Shown: positions 25,334 to 37,083, counted from the first letter of the stretch. The stretch is 64,000 nucleotides of DNA from Bryum argenteum (GCA_037043015.1 CM073324.1:3899413-3963412), one strand, 5' to 3'. Program-made: numbers and translations. Notes: generated by a model not told the origin, from the letters alone.

Positions 25334-28300
25334 ATGAGCTCTTTTGTTGCAGCAAGCTTCATCAGCTGCACCGGAGGTTGCTTGACGGCAGCTGAAGAAT
25401 TGGGCGCCACGATGGTGGCCGGATTGACAGTCGCCTCTGGCGGCAGGGGAGCAGAGAGAATTGGCGACCTGCTTGCACTGCAGGGGCGGTGCAAGAGAGA
25501 TCCGGAGGGATACGAGAATGAGCTTCTGCTGCAGCTTCGTCACTTCGATGCTTGTCTTTCCATTTTCTTGCTGCAGCCGACGACTGCGGGAACGAACAAT
25601 TCCGCCGCTAGTGACCCTGGCGCTGCTAAAGAGATGGCGGACATGGCCATGTTCCTGGCTCACATGACTCCTCTTTATCCTAAGCACCTCGGCAAGTTTC
25701 CAATGCAGCTGCTTTCGTTGCTGAAGTCTCATGGCGCCACTATTCAGGCGACACTTCGTAGACAGCTTACGCAAGCGCTTGTTCTTCTGCGGAATCGCAA
25801 AGTAGGTGCATCAATCTCGTTTTCTTTATCTCAATTGCCTGTTCTTTGGGTTTGGACAGATTTTGATTGTGTTTGCTTTTTGGCAGATGATTAGCCTGAT
25901 TGATGCGTTGCCCGTCTTGATGGACCTTCAACTTGGTGGTGATCGGGTTCTTAGAAAGCTTGCGTACACACACGTTGTGCAAGATATTCGCCGCATCAAC
26001 ATTAAGAACAGAAACGATCCTATCAATAAGCCACTTCAAAATATTCTCTTCAACTTATTGCAGGTAATGCTCCTTAAACCCTAAACCCTTAAACCTCGAA
26101 GGCTTTTGTGATTGAATCCTGTTGTACAAGGTGGAAGACACTCATTTGCGTGCTGAAACGGAAGCGGCTTTTTTCATGAGATTTTGGAGAGGTTCCAGCC
26201 CGAATTTGTTGAGTTTTAACTATCATCATGACTCTGAGTGGTCATTGACACAGTACAAAGTCATGCTTTGCTGTTTGAAGGTCAACTAATCGTATGGTTT
26301 TGGTCACGAGGACAGGATGACGACGAGAACAAAGCAAAACGAGCGCTTGCAGTGCTGGCGGAGCTCAACCGGCGAAAAGTCTGGGTGGACGAGCGCACTT
26401 CCAACGCTATATGCAATGCATGCTTTCACAAGTCCTCGCGGATAATGACTTCTGCACTTCGGTATCTTCTAGGTTACGACCAAGCGGTGGAGGAGGAGGA
26501 TGAAGACAACTCTAGTGATGACGATGACGATGAAGCTACGAAGAAGACGGGCATTTCGGGTGTTACCAAGGAGGAGATATACAAGGCTCACAAGAAAGGT
26601 ACAACTTCGAGTAAGCGAAAGAAGCAAGCGAAACTAGAGAGGGTGATGCGGAGTTTGGCAAAGCAACAACGCAATAAGTCTCGTGAAATGGATCACGGCT
26701 CTCATGCCCCTCTGCAGCATGTACACGATCCTCAAAACTTCGCTGAGAAACTGTTCAGCCGTCTTGAAGGCCGTTTAGGCAAAGCTGAAGGTCGCTTCGA
26801 ACGATTTGAAGTGAAGCTGATGATGATGCAAGTGATCTCCAGGGTGGTTGGTATGCACAAATTGATTCTTCTCAATTTCTACCCATATCTCCAGCGGTAC
26901 ATTCAGCCTCATCAGCGGGACGTTACTCAACTGCTCGCAGCAGCCGTGCAGTCCTGCCACGATGATGTGCCTCCTGATGCTGTTGAGTCCATGATCAGAC
27001 AACTTGTTAATCAGTTTGTTCACGATCGTGCTCGACCGGAGGTTATGGCGGTGGGTTTAAACGTTGTCCGTGAGATATGTATGCGCATACCATTGATCAT
27101 GACGGAAGAGCTTCTGACGGATTTGGCTCTTTACAAGAAGTCGCGGGAGAAAGCTGTTTCAGCCGCTGCTCGATCCATCATTTCAGTCTATCGTCAGGTT
27201 TTCCCTGCATTGTTGGACAAAAAGGACAGGGGTCGTGGTGCTGATCTTGCTTTGCAACCCAAAGCTTTCGGTGAAAAACGGGTTTCTGAAGGTATAGAAG
27301 GAGTTGAGCTGCTTCTCGACGGTGAAAGTGGTAGTGACGAGGACGAAGACGGTGATGAGGAGCACGACGGTAGTGATGGAGAAAGTGATGATGCCATGGA
27401 AGGTGATGAAGCCGTGGAAAATGAGGAGGAAGATGGTTCCGAGTTGATCGAAGATGAGGAAATGGGTAGCGATGGAGAAGCGGACGACTCCGATGAAGCT
27501 GGAGGTAATGATTTGGAAGGTAAATATTATCTCATCAACAGGGAAAAGATGTGTTTGAGCGTGTCAACTGTTGTTCCGATAGATTGTAAATAACCTGTTT
27601 TTGGGACCCCCTGCTTGTTTGTTTCCATCTTTATTGAATGTGCATAGTTGGTTTTACAGAGCTCGAAGGAGATAGTGATTCTGAGGAAATCAACGATGAG
27701 GACGAATCCGGTAAAAGTTCACGGAAGAGGCCTCTAGAAAGTGAAGCAACGGAAGGCGATGATGATGATGGTCCCAGCACATCACAGAAGAGACAGAAGC
27801 TTGAAAGCTCAGTAGTTGAGGAAGCGGCAAATACGAGTCAAAGTTTGCGACATTTAAAGAAGATGTATGCTGCAAAGGTTGAAAAGAAGGTAGTCACTGA
27901 AGTCGTAAGCCGTGATGGAGACGGAATTCTTTCGAATGAAGACTTCCAAAGAATCCGAGACCTACAGGTAATTTCTTGCGCCTGACACAGCTTGTCATGC
28001 CTAATCCGCTTATGATGTGGAATCAGTGTGGGTAAGCATGATGTCGGTATAAGCTGGGAAATCAACTTCTTCGGTCGCATTTAGATTTTGGGTTGTCTCC
28101 GCTGGAGATATTCCGAGTTTAATTCAATTTTCTATCATCCCATTGCAGGCAAAGCGTGCAGCTAAGGCGGCAATGGCAGAGCATGGTTTGAGCAAAGCTG
28201 GCAAATTCCGTCAAGAGATTGCTGTCAAGCTTGACAAGCATGGAAATCTGAACGAAAAGCGAGTGAACCCTGCTCATTTAGAGGTACGTTCTATTATCCT

Positions 28301-28927
28301 ATTAGCATCTTTGGGTGTGAAGTTCTTGAAATACCTGGGCTCTTCTTTCTCTCAAGTATTACAAGGTCTGAATATGATTCCTTTTTACTCAATCCATATA
28401 TTGAACGGAGTGTGTTGTCCACCCTAATTGACATCTGGGATCATTCTGCAGGCAAGAATACACAAGCGACAAGAGAAAGAGGAGAGACAAGCTTCGGCCA
28501 GAGCAGGCCGGGAAGATCGCCCTCTGTTTGGTGCTCGAACTGCTATGAAGCAGAGAAAGGTAATTGCCTGTTTCCTCTTTCTTTTTTCACTTTTCGAAGG
28601 ACCACTTGCTTTAAATTATGGTATACTTGGTGGGGAGCCTGAAATTTGTCTTGGATTGACATCTGAACGAATTTCTAGAATGTCACACTTTCTTGTCCTG
28701 GAATGTCTTGGCTGTTTCTGAGTCCAGCCTTACAAAATGGCATCAACTTATGTCTCTGATGGATGCTGGATTGGCAGACTGGAGGCACGAGTAACAAACA
28801 AAAGGAGAAGAGCAAAGGAATGCCTCTCGCGGCCAAGCGGGCAATCATCAAAAGGACAAGTAGCAAGAAGAAGATGGGACGAAGAACTGCTGAGAAGCAG
28901 TTCCGTGGCAAGAAAGCGTGGAAGTAG
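25334..28927 (+). CDS. SDA1: SDA1-like 60S ribosome assembly factor
   Basis: Seven exons: 25334-25801, 25887-26063, 26316-27519, 27660-27967, 28149-28283, 28452-28559 and 28778-28927, all GT-AG. This gives 849 residues, or 823 from the second ATG at 25412. That second ATG has a far better context (CCACGATGG) and brings the length closer to known plant SDA1 proteins. Family hallmarks: LALQGRCKRDPEGYENELLL, LAMFLAHMTPLYPKHLGKFP-like text, QALVLLRNR, RKLAYTHVVQDIRRINIKNR, KAKRALAVLAELNRRKVWVD, long acidic Asp/Glu tracts (about 27325-27510 and 27660-27770), FGARTAMKQRK and a basic tail FRGKKAWK. SDA1 is a nucleolar/nuclear factor for pre-60S maturation and export, known also for actin-related growth defects in yeast. 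Intact. Confidence 0.95.
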
Positions 28928-30310
28928 AGACATAGTGTCAGTGGAGCACTCCCACTTCAAAAACTTGAGCTTCCCTTGCGACCTCCATGCTACACAACTC
29001 TTTGATCCCGCAACTGCGTTGTCAGAACTTCGAGGCTTAGATATTTATCGTGGCATACAAGAATGTTGGGCAGAGTTAGTTCCATGTCATTCATCAAGCA
29101 TTTACTGTGGTCACAGAGGATTTACAACCACTATTCAGACATAGTGTTTTTATATTTGATCTTGTATGCTGAAGGGTACAAGATTAATCTATTTACTGCT
29201 CTTAGAACTCATCTGTTGAATGATCTAAAACCATACATCAAAAAAGGGTTTCCTAATAGTAAGGAAAGGTCTCCGAGTTTTTATTCTGAATTCTTCATGA
29301 TGTAGAAAGCCCTTATCGACAACATGTTGGACCATCTGTTTCGCTCGAGATTTATCCGTTCAGCATACTTGGAAGTGCGGAGTGATGCCTGACTTGCAGT
29401 AGATGGTGAGGGATGTGGAGATATGTTCTTGACTAAGTGGCTGCTCATGACCAAAGTGGTGGTAATTCATAACCTAATTTAGGAGTTCAGTTCATTTGTT
29501 GTCTTGGGTATTGGGACTTCGGTATGTGGCCTTGAATCATGATATGCTGGTGATGTGCTAGGTTCAAGTCTGGACAACACGATACTAATACTACAGTTTA
29601 TCCAAATGGAGTGAACATGAGTACCTAAAACATTGTTTTCAACTTGTACTGAATTGCATTAATCTCTGGGCCTCTTCCTTTTCAGTGATCTTTTGTGTTA
29701 TGATTGTAACGGCTGCAAGGGGGTGGAAGGTGCTAGATGGACGATGAGATTGCGATATTGACTCCTGGCATCCCAGTTGCTATCTGTTCATGGGAGACTC
29801 ACACCGCTTCACAGAAAGTCTTGAAGTCTGCATGAATCATTGACTGCACGCGTCCACAACTCTAATAGATCCGCTATTAGTTGCTACCTTCTTTCACACA
29901 CCTTCGACAAATTAGCAACACCTCTGCATTGACTCTGAAGAGATTGTAAACTCCATCCGTAGCCATATGCATGGCGTCATCTCCTCTTAAGATAGGACCG
30001 GCTGCTCCAATCCACCGGCACTCATGCAAGTCCCAACAGATCTCATAACATCGATTCTACACCTCTGCTCATCACAATGCAAGTCTACGAACACTTTGTG
30101 TCGAAATCGATCCATGCTGCATAGATCTGAGCTTGCAGTGCAATCGTTTGTCTTCTCGACCTCGACTACTTAGCTCCTCGCAGGAAATATCACAAATTTG
30201 GTTCTATGAATCGAGCGAAATCGACGAGTATGTATAGATAGCCATGGATAGCGAAGTACAAATCTATTGAGAGGAGAGTGAGCGGTGTATAGAGCGATCG
30301 GACGATCAGT
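28928..30310. other. Spacer: SDA1 3' region and promoter of the next gene
   Basis: No credible ORF or repeat. It must hold the SDA1 3' untranslated region at the left and the promoter and leader of the 30311 gene at the right. Confidence 0.5.
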
Positions 30311-32003
30311 ATGGTGGTGACAAAGACAAAATGGAAGGACTTCAAGGATCCACTGGCGAACCCGAGCAACCCAAGAGTGGTATTCTTCTACCTGCCAGCG
30401 CTGGAGAAAGCGAAACAACGGAGCATCCGGTGCTCAGTGTTGATCGCGTTCGGACCCAACATTCCGCACAACCTGTTTTGCGAGTGGTTGGGCGACTGGC
30501 TGGGCGGGCACGACATCACGGCCACCATGCACAAGCGCGTGTGTGAGGGCTTCTTCGTCGTGGTGTGCGACAAGGAAGGCGCCTGCGACATCGCCGCCCC
30601 CGCGCTCCGTGACTACCTGCACATGCGACCCGCCATCTTCCCCGTCACGGTGGACCTCTTCACCAAATCCGATGATCTCGTGGTGAAAGTGGTGGCGCTT
30701 CCCAACCTCCCCATCCAGTCGCAGTGCTACTTACCTGCCATTGCCAGCAAAATCGGCTTGTTCGTGGGCCACACCGGCGCGGAGAATTCCCCGAAAGCTC
30801 CGCGCATCCCGGTACGTGAGCATCCATCCCAAGCTCGATCAGTGCAACCAATCCAATCTACGGTCTGATCTGAGCACTGGACGGAGCACTCGATCCTCAT
30901 CCTCATTGAAGACGCTCCCCTCCTCATCCTCACAGCTGCTCCTTCCGCTTCATCGATGGGTCACCGTGATCTTTCTGGCAATGGTTAGAGGCCATTTGTT
31001 TGCTCCTTACACTCCATCCATGAGTCACTTGGTGATCTTCCTAGTGATGGTTAGAGGTCGCCACTTCTACATGTTACCCGGGTGTCAGGATGGGTCTGAG
31101 ACATAGATGGATTGTGCATGGGTCTGAGGCATGGGTGGATTGTGCGTGCAGGAGGATACGTTTCTGGGGCATTTTCTGTACAATAATCAGCAGCAGCAGC
31201 AGCAAGGGCAAGCGGGGCAGGTGCCCCAGCAGCAAACGGTGAAGGTGTTGGTGCTGGCAGGGTGCGAGAAGCGGATTCCGAGTTATGTGCAGCTGCAGGT
31301 GAGGGCGGATGAGTGGTACAGGCAGAATCTGGTTCAGGAAACGCTCAACTTCCCTTACAGCCCCATCTTTCCCCCCGAGCGACGCCAGCCTCGCTTCTTC
31401 ACCAGCCTCGAGAACAAGCGCTCTCGCCTCTGCACCGTCCTCAACACCCGAGCTAAGCGGGTCAGTACCTCCTCCATTCCTTTCTCTCATCAGAAGCATT
31501 CATTTCTAACCCTCTTTCTGTCAACCTATGTTCGAAGGAACATAATCTGCCGACAAATTCCACCCAAAACTGTGACTTATACATTGTTCTCGGATATTAG
31601 CTTTGATCTCGCCGAGAAATCCCCTCTCAAAACTGTGACCTTACAACGTTCTCTGATTTCAGCATTGATCTTTTCTACGCATTGTGAAATGCTGCATCAT
31701 TTGAATATTGAATGCAAGTGTTGTGTTGTTGTGGTTTACACTTATCAGTGTAAGTGTCAACAATTTCTATCCATGATGAGCGCTTGTGTGCGAATTTCTG
31801 TTTGTTTTAGATGTTGATACCTTTCATCTCGGTCCCTTCTTTTTATCGTGTTTCTCTGAGTGCCATATATGTGCAAGAGTGAGAGCTGATTCAGAAAAAA
31901 CGTGTTGAATAAATCTGTGCAGTTGGGAATGCCCAACGTGAGCTCGAGGCGCATGGTACAGGTTGGTAGGGTGGAAGGAGGGATTGGTCGACACTCAAAC
32001 TAA
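30311..32003 (+). CDS. Conserved-looking protein of unknown function, three exons
   Basis: Exons 30311-30811, 31152-31460 and 31923-32003 join in phase 0 to give about 296 residues. I do not recognise a family. The first exon is GC-rich and well formed: KWKDFKDPLANPSNPRVVFF, then HNLFCEWLGDWLGGHDIT, VCEGFFVVVCDKEG and ALRDYLHMRPAIFPVTVDLF. Exon 2 has a glutamine run (about 31180-31235) and WYRQNLVQETLNFPYSPIFP. The last exon (LGMPNVSSRRMVQVGRVEGG) is the least certain; without it the frame ends in the intron soon after 31460. No signal peptide or membrane segment is obvious. A copia retrotransposon starts 125 bp after the stop, probably inside or next to the 3' untranslated region. Confidence 0.65.
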
Positions 32004-32128
32004 TCAAGATGAAGAATTCTATCTCCACTATCATGGACAACTTTGCCCTTGAGAAGTTAAAAGACTGGACACAAGTCCAACGGCTTGCCATTTGATCCTA
32101 AAATCCTCCTACGAAGAAACGATTCTCA

Positions 32129-32472
32129 TATTGTAGTAGTTCCAGCACTGGACTTACCAACTGCCGAGGTGGACCCACTTACCAACTGCCGAGACTTCTT
32201 GCCAGCGTAGAATTAGCAATCATGGGAAGTTGTAGAGCCGCCCTGAGATTGGACAGTATCATCGTCTCTTTCTGGTGTGTCTCGGTAGCAAGAAAGTACA
32301 AGATGCTCAGTAGTATGTGTGCCCTTTGATATATATGTGATCACAAAAATGCTGTAACTGTGATGCATAGTTAATATATTCCGATTGCTAAGTATAGCAT
32401 GTGTGAGGCATATTCATGTGTGTGAAGTAGCTGGCTTTTGGCATTTTGTAAATCCATTGGAAGCATCCAATA
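32129..32472 (+). repeat. 5' LTR
   Basis: Starts TATTGTAGTAGTTCC and ends GAAGCATCCAATA, giving inverted ends TATTG/CAATA. It should hold the element's promoter. Confidence 0.93.
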
Positions 32473-32483
32473 GGTTATGGGCC
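32473..32483 (+). promoter_or_regulatory. Primer binding site, half initiator tRNA-Met
   Basis: GGTTATGGGCC follows the 5' LTR directly. It is complementary to the anticodon arm of initiator tRNA-Met rather than to the tRNA 3' end. This is the half-tRNA priming mode known from Drosophila copia. Confidence 0.75.
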
Positions 32484-32706
32484 TCTTTTGCTTCTAATAT
32501 GCTGTACAACTCAGGTGTGTCAGGAGTATATTTGGTTTATCTTTGTCTGTCTTGATAGTTGTGTTTTGATAGCTGTGTCAGTTATCTTTTCTTGTACCTT
32601 CTTGTGACTCGTATGTCCTCATTGCTGTCTGGTCTCCAGTAATTTTGTGTCTTTTCTTGGCCTCGAAATCTCGTTTAAAACTTTGCAAAGTTTGCTACAA
32701 GCCACT

Positions 32707-34032
32707 ATGGCGGACAGTACGCGTGATCTTGGTAGCATCTCTCGTTTTAAGGGGACTAACTTCCATCTCTGGAAATTCCAAATGCAGGCTATCTTGTTGG
32801 GAAAAGAACTCATGCCCATTGTTGAGGGTACGATACCCAAACCAGGCTACGGTTCAGATCCTGCTGACATTTCTGAATGGGTCAGACGGGACAGTCAGGC
32901 TTTTAGTTTACTGTGTCAAGCTCTTGATGAGTCCATTCTCAAACACATAGTCTCATGCACTACTTCCAGAGAGATTTGGGAGAAACTAATGTTGATCCAT
33001 GAGAGGAACACATCAGAGAATGTTCACTCATTACAGGAGGAGTTCTATAAGTGTTCCATGACTGAAGGTGAGAGCGTCGCTGATTTTCTTAGCAAGCTCG
33101 ATTTTATTGTGTCCCAACTCACCAGTCGAGGAGACAACACCTTCACCGAGCAAGCGCAGATTTCAAAGATTTTGTCTAATCTTCCGGGGGCTTTCGACAG
33201 CATGCTACCTGCCTGGCGCATGCAACCTGATGCGGTGAAGACCCTGCCGAATCTGACGCTCCAACTGCTACAGACGGAGGGCATGCATAAGATGCGTGCC
33301 GATGCCATCATTGCTTCATCTGCAGCATACGCTGCATCAGCAAAAGGAAAAAGCTCCAGTGAGTTTACCCCGGAGCAGCGAGCTGCTCGGAAGAAGGAGA
33401 TTGCCGAGCGCAAGAAGGCAACTGACTGCTGGAAATGTGGCGTTAAAGGGCACTGGGGTAAAGAGTGCCAAGCTAGTGATGAGGACCAGCGTAAGTATCA
33501 AGAGCTGAAGCGTAAAGTGGCAAGTGATCAGTCTTCCGGCTCTAGCCAGACTGGTAATTTAAAGGCGTACATGGCTTGCATCCGTGAAGATCGAGATCAC
33601 TCACTGCTTTGGTACGTTGACTCGGGCTGCACCGAACATATGACTACAGATCGGTCATTCTTCACGACATATTTAGATTTGTCTCACCCTCGCTCCGTTG
33701 AAGGCATCGGCAGTGTGCAACTCCAAGCAGTTGGGCACGGAGACATCCACATCAAGATTCAGCAGTCGGAAGGGTTTACGTATGGAGTGTTGAAGGACGT
33801 ATTGTATGTACCAGGCCTTGGGCGGAATCTGTTTTCATCCTATGCTGCTGCTCAACGACAGATATTTACGCTCCACACCAATATTGGATGTCACATGCTT
33901 GAAAATGGAAAGAAAGTCATGACGGGAGTAGTGCAAGATCGCATGTATCGACTGCTTGTCACTGTAGTTCACCAAGACTCAGAGCAGCCCGCTCAAGCTT
34001 TTCACCGTGTCTTTTGGTGTTCGACACAGTGA
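32707..34032 (+). CDS. copia Gag and protease
   Basis: The ORF starting MADSTRDLGSISRFKGTNFH has a gag core, a CCHC zinc knuckle (CWKCGVKGHWGKEC, about 33430), then the aspartic protease motif YVDSGCTEHMT (about 33612) with the DSG triad. Gag packages the RNA and protease matures the polyprotein. The frame is lost just before the integrase zinc motif (out-of-frame WHRRLSHTS, about 34057). The methionine at 32707 is preferred over the in-frame ATG at 32647, because gag homology starts there. Confidence 0.85.
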   Translation: MADSTRDLGSISRFKGTNFHLWKFQMQAILLGKELMPIVEGTIPKPGYGSDPADISEWVRRDSQAFSLLCQALDESILKHIVSCTTSREIWEKLMLIHERNTSENVHSLQEEFYKCSMTEGESVADFLSKLDFIVSQLTSRGDNTFTEQAQISKILSNLPGAFDSMLPAWRMQPDAVKTLPNLTLQLLQTEGMHKMRADAIIASSAAYAASAKGKSSSEFTPEQRAARKKEIAERKKATDCWKCGVKGHWGKECQASDEDQRKYQELKRKVASDQSSGSSQTGNLKAYMACIREDRDHSLLWYVDSGCTEHMTTDRSFFTTYLDLSHPRSVEGIGSVQLQAVGHGDIHIKIQQSEGFTYGVLKDVLYVPGLGRNLFSSYAAAQRQIFTLHTNIGCHMLENGKKVMTGVVQDRMYRLLVTVVHQDSEQPAQAFHRVFWCSTQ

Positions 34033-34049
34033 AGGCCGCTTGATCGCTT

Positions 34050-34810
34050 GAGATTTGGCATCGTCGATTATCCCACACTAGCTACCAAACAGTCCAGTAG
34101 ATGGCAGCCCAAGGTGTTGTCGACGGCATGATTAACTCAACAAGAACGGCGCTTTTGCTGGGTTTGCGTGTATGGGAAGCGTAATCGTCATGCATTTCCC
34201 ACGACGAGTATAGGGAGCGGTCGGTCATGCCGGGAGATCTCGTCCACACAGACTTGTGTGGACCTATGTCTACCTCTTCCATCGGTGGAGCATTATACTT
34301 TGTCCTATTCAAGGATGATGACAGGTATCGTGTTATCGAATGTTTAAAAACGAAGTCGATACCATCAAAGCCTGTCGCCGTTTTTGTATTTCGATTCGAT
34401 TTTTGCGAGACACCGCCACACGATCAAGATTGTGCGGAGCGATCGTGGCACCGAGTTTACCAGCCATGTCTTTCGGCAGTTTCTTGACTCGAACGCTATC
34501 AAGCAGGAATTGACAACACCGTCAACGCCGGAACAGAACGGCGCAGCTGAGCGCGATAATCGTACTATCGTTGAAGCGGTGCGATCTATGTTGCATGCAG
34601 GCAATGTGGCACACAGGTTCTGGGGAGAGGCTGCACACACCGCAGTCTACACACTCAATCGAACAGCATCTCGTACGCTAGACGGCCGCACGCCATACGA
34701 GCTCTGGTTCAAGAAAAAGCCATCTGCGGGTCTTTGCCTCTGATGCTTACGTCCATGTTCCTAAGGCGTTTCGCAAGAAACTCCATGCCAAGAGTCGGAA
34801 GAGAATATTC
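34050..34810 (+). pseudogene. copia integrase, frame-broken
   Basis: Integrase motifs occur in different frames: WHRRLSH (HHCC part, about 34057), [13 protein letters not shown] (about 34158), [12 protein letters not shown] (first D, about 34232), [12 protein letters not shown] (second D, about 34426) and NGAAERDNRTIVEAVRSML (E, about 34535). At least three frameshifts and an in-frame TAG are needed to explain this, so no working integrase can be made from this copy. Confidence 0.8.
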
Positions 34811-36208
34811 ATGGGGTATTCCGCCACTAGTAAGGCGTACAGGATCTGGAATACTGAATTGTGCCGCATTGAGGAGAGTCGCGACGTCATATTTCACGAA
34901 GATCTTTCGACAGAAGGACTTGGTGGGAGCTCTGACTGGTTTACTTATCCGTCTGACACTGGACCGGTGGGAGATCTTGCGCCGATGCGTCACCAAGCAA
35001 TGCCACCACCAGCAATGCAACCAATGCTTCTACCACTGCCGGCAGTAGGTGCTCAAGGAAATGCACATCTAGTGGGAGCTCTTCCAATTCCTGTTGGAGT
35101 GCCACCTATCGTTCGTCTTCGTCCAACTCCCCAGTTGCTGCAGCAAGAGGAGCTCAACAGCCCTCTAGTTCCGATCAGTCTTCCGAGCAGTGGTGACTCG
35201 CTTGGTGATGATGTACGCATCTCAGGCTCCCAAAGCATAGACGATGATTCAGTTGGTCATGGTGACGATGTTCCTATACTTGTCGATGCAATCGATGAGA
35301 TCCGGGATGCCGAGGCGGTAGTAGAAGCAAGTGATGCTCTTGCTACGTTGCAGAACCCGGAGTTGGCTCCAACAGAGTCGGCATCTGTTGGCGATGGTAC
35401 AGGCCAAGTACAAGGAGCTAGGCAACGCAATCCCCCGCTCCGATACGGTGATTGGATATATCCCGTCAGTAGAAATTCGTATGCATGCACTGCTACAGTT
35501 TCAGACCTACCCATCGAACCACACACTTTTGACGAAGCGATGGCCTCCCCACAGCGGGATAACTGGCTTCAGGCCATGAACGATGAGTACGCATCCCTGA
35601 TGGCTAATCAGACCTGGCGTCTTGAGCCTCTTCCTAGTGACAGAAAGGCCGTCAAAAACAAGTGGGTATTTAAGATTAAACTTGCTTCTGATGGCTCCGT
35701 TGACAGGTATAAGGCCAGGTTGTGTGCCAAGGGATACACCCAACGCGAAGGCTTAGATTACAAGGATACGTTCAGCCCGGTTGTTAAATTTGACTCCATC
35801 CGAGTTCTACTCTCAGTGGCTGCAGCAGAGGATTTGCACATTAGCCAGTTTGACGTTCGTATAGCGTTTCTGTATGGTAAGATCGAAGAAACGATCTACA
35901 TGGAGCAAGCTCCTGGCTTTCAAGACCCGACTGCTCTGCACCAAGTCTGCCGCCTACAGAAGGCTCTCTACGGGTTGAAGCAGAGTCCGCGCGTCTGGAA
36001 TAAGAAGTTTGATCAGTTTCTCCAAGCCTACGACCTTGAAGTCTCCGATGCAGATGCTTGTGTCTACGTGAACAAGCCCCACGCATCCCGCTTGTTCATT
36101 GCGATTTGGGTCGATGATGGTATTATCTGCAGTGAACAGAGGGACACCATCAAAAGTGTTCTTGATTACATGGAAGGAGCCTTCGAAATTACGAAAGGAC
36201 TTCTTTGA
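34811..36208 (+). CDS. copia integrase tail and reverse transcriptase
   Basis: The open frame starts in the integrase C-terminal region (MGYSATSKAYRIWNTEL) and passes a long proline/serine linker. It then enters reverse transcriptase: NKWVFKIKLASDGSVDRYKA, FSPVVKFDSIRVLLSVAA, LYGLKQSPRVWNKKFDQFL, and the active-site strand AIWVDDGIIC at about 36102, where the usual Tyr of YVDD is Trp. The frame is lost at about 36190, before the connection to RNase H. Confidence 0.85.
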   Translation: MGYSATSKAYRIWNTELCRIEESRDVIFHEDLSTEGLGGSSDWFTYPSDTGPVGDLAPMRHQAMPPPAMQPMLLPLPAVGAQGNAHLVGALPIPVGVPPIVRLRPTPQLLQQEELNSPLVPISLPSSGDSLGDDVRISGSQSIDDDSVGHGDDVPILVDAIDEIRDAEAVVEASDALATLQNPELAPTESASVGDGTGQVQGARQRNPPLRYGDWIYPVSRNSYACTATVSDLPIEPHTFDEAMASPQRDNWLQAMNDEYASLMANQTWRLEPLPSDRKAVKNKWVFKIKLASDGSVDRYKARLCAKGYTQREGLDYKDTFSPVVKFDSIRVLLSVAAAEDLHISQFDVRIAFLYGKIEETIYMEQAPGFQDPTALHQVCRLQKALYGLKQSPRVWNKKFDQFLQAYDLEVSDADACVYVNKPHASRLFIAIWVDDGIICSEQRDTIKSVLDYMEGAFEITKGLL

Positions 36209-37083
36209 GATATTTGTCGGTCTCCATATTACACGTGATCGGGACGGCGTTTAATCCATCCGGATCGTGGCGATATCCGGAGAGGGTGCTACAACGCTTC
36301 AATCATGAGAATTGTAACCCAGCCGTGGTGCCTGCAGATCCCAACAGTGCGACGGAACTTGTCATCACCAGTCCCACTACAACTGATGTTGTCACGTGGC
36401 CTTATCGTGAGTGTATTGGTTGTCTGCAGTTCGCCTCGATAGGGACACGCATGGATATCAGTTATGCCGTGAGCAACGCTGCGAAGTTCAGCAGTCGGCC
36501 CAATGCTACTCACGTCTCGGCAGTCAAGCGAATTCTACGGTATATTCGTGGCACGCTAGATATGCACATTACGTATGGCCCGGTGAAACCCAAAGACATG
36601 CATCAGCTGGTGGCGTACTGCGATGCCGACTATGCAGCCGACATCGATGACAGAAAGTCCAGGTCAGGTTTTCTGCTCATGCTGAATAGTGGTCCGGTGG
36701 CATGGGGAAGTTGTAAGCAAACCTGCACGGCAGGCAGTACCACCGAATCTGAGCATATTTCTGCCTCGTTAGCTTCCCAGGAGGTTATATGGATGAGGCG
36801 ACTACTTGCCAGTATTCGCTTTCCCCAGACTGGGCCGACCAAGTTGTTTAGCGATAACCAAGCAGCCATACGCCTGGTTCAGAATCCAATCTTTCATCAG
36901 CGCACTAAACACATAGCAACTAAGTTTCACAAGATTCGGGAGGCACAACATGATGGTGAAATTGCACTTCTCTACATCGCCACCAAAGACCAGCTCGCTG
37001 ACGTTCTCACGAAGCCGCTACCCCGGGATAAGTTCAAGCGCATATGTTTCCAAGCTGGGCTGAATGCTGCACCTGTTACTTAA
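36205..37083 (+). CDS. copia RNase H
   Basis: The C-terminal part of Pol in a separate frame: YCDADYAADIDDRKSRSGF (catalytic Asp region, about 36618), CTAGSTTESEHISASLASQE, LFSDNQAAIRLVQNP and TKHIATKFHKIRE. It ends LADVLTKPLPRDKFKRIC, the standard copia Pol end. RNase H degrades RNA in the RNA-DNA hybrid. The listed ATG is only the first Met of the open stretch, not a real start. Confidence 0.85.
   Translation: MRYLSVSILHVIGTAFNPSGSWRYPERVLQRFNHENCNPAVVPADPNSATELVITSPTTTDVVTWPYRECIGCLQFASIGTRMDISYAVSNAAKFSSRPNATHVSAVKRILRYIRGTLDMHITYGPVKPKDMHQLVAYCDADYAADIDDRKSRSGFLLMLNSGPVAWGSCKQTCTAGSTTESEHISASLASQEVIWMRRLLASIRFPQTGPTKLFSDNQAAIRLVQNPIFHQRTKHIATKFHKIREAQHDGEIALLYIATKDQLADVLTKPLPRDKFKRICFQAGLNAAPVT

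Noticed and set aside
26080-26096. Telomere-like repeats (CCCTAAACCCTTAAACC)
   Set aside because: A single short run inside an SDA1 intron; more likely a telo-box-like regulatory string than a telomere remnant.
26130-26300. Extra SDA1 exon starting VEDTHLRAETEAAFF
   Set aside because: It runs into stops and is not needed; joining 26063 to 26316 gives the expected conserved sequence.
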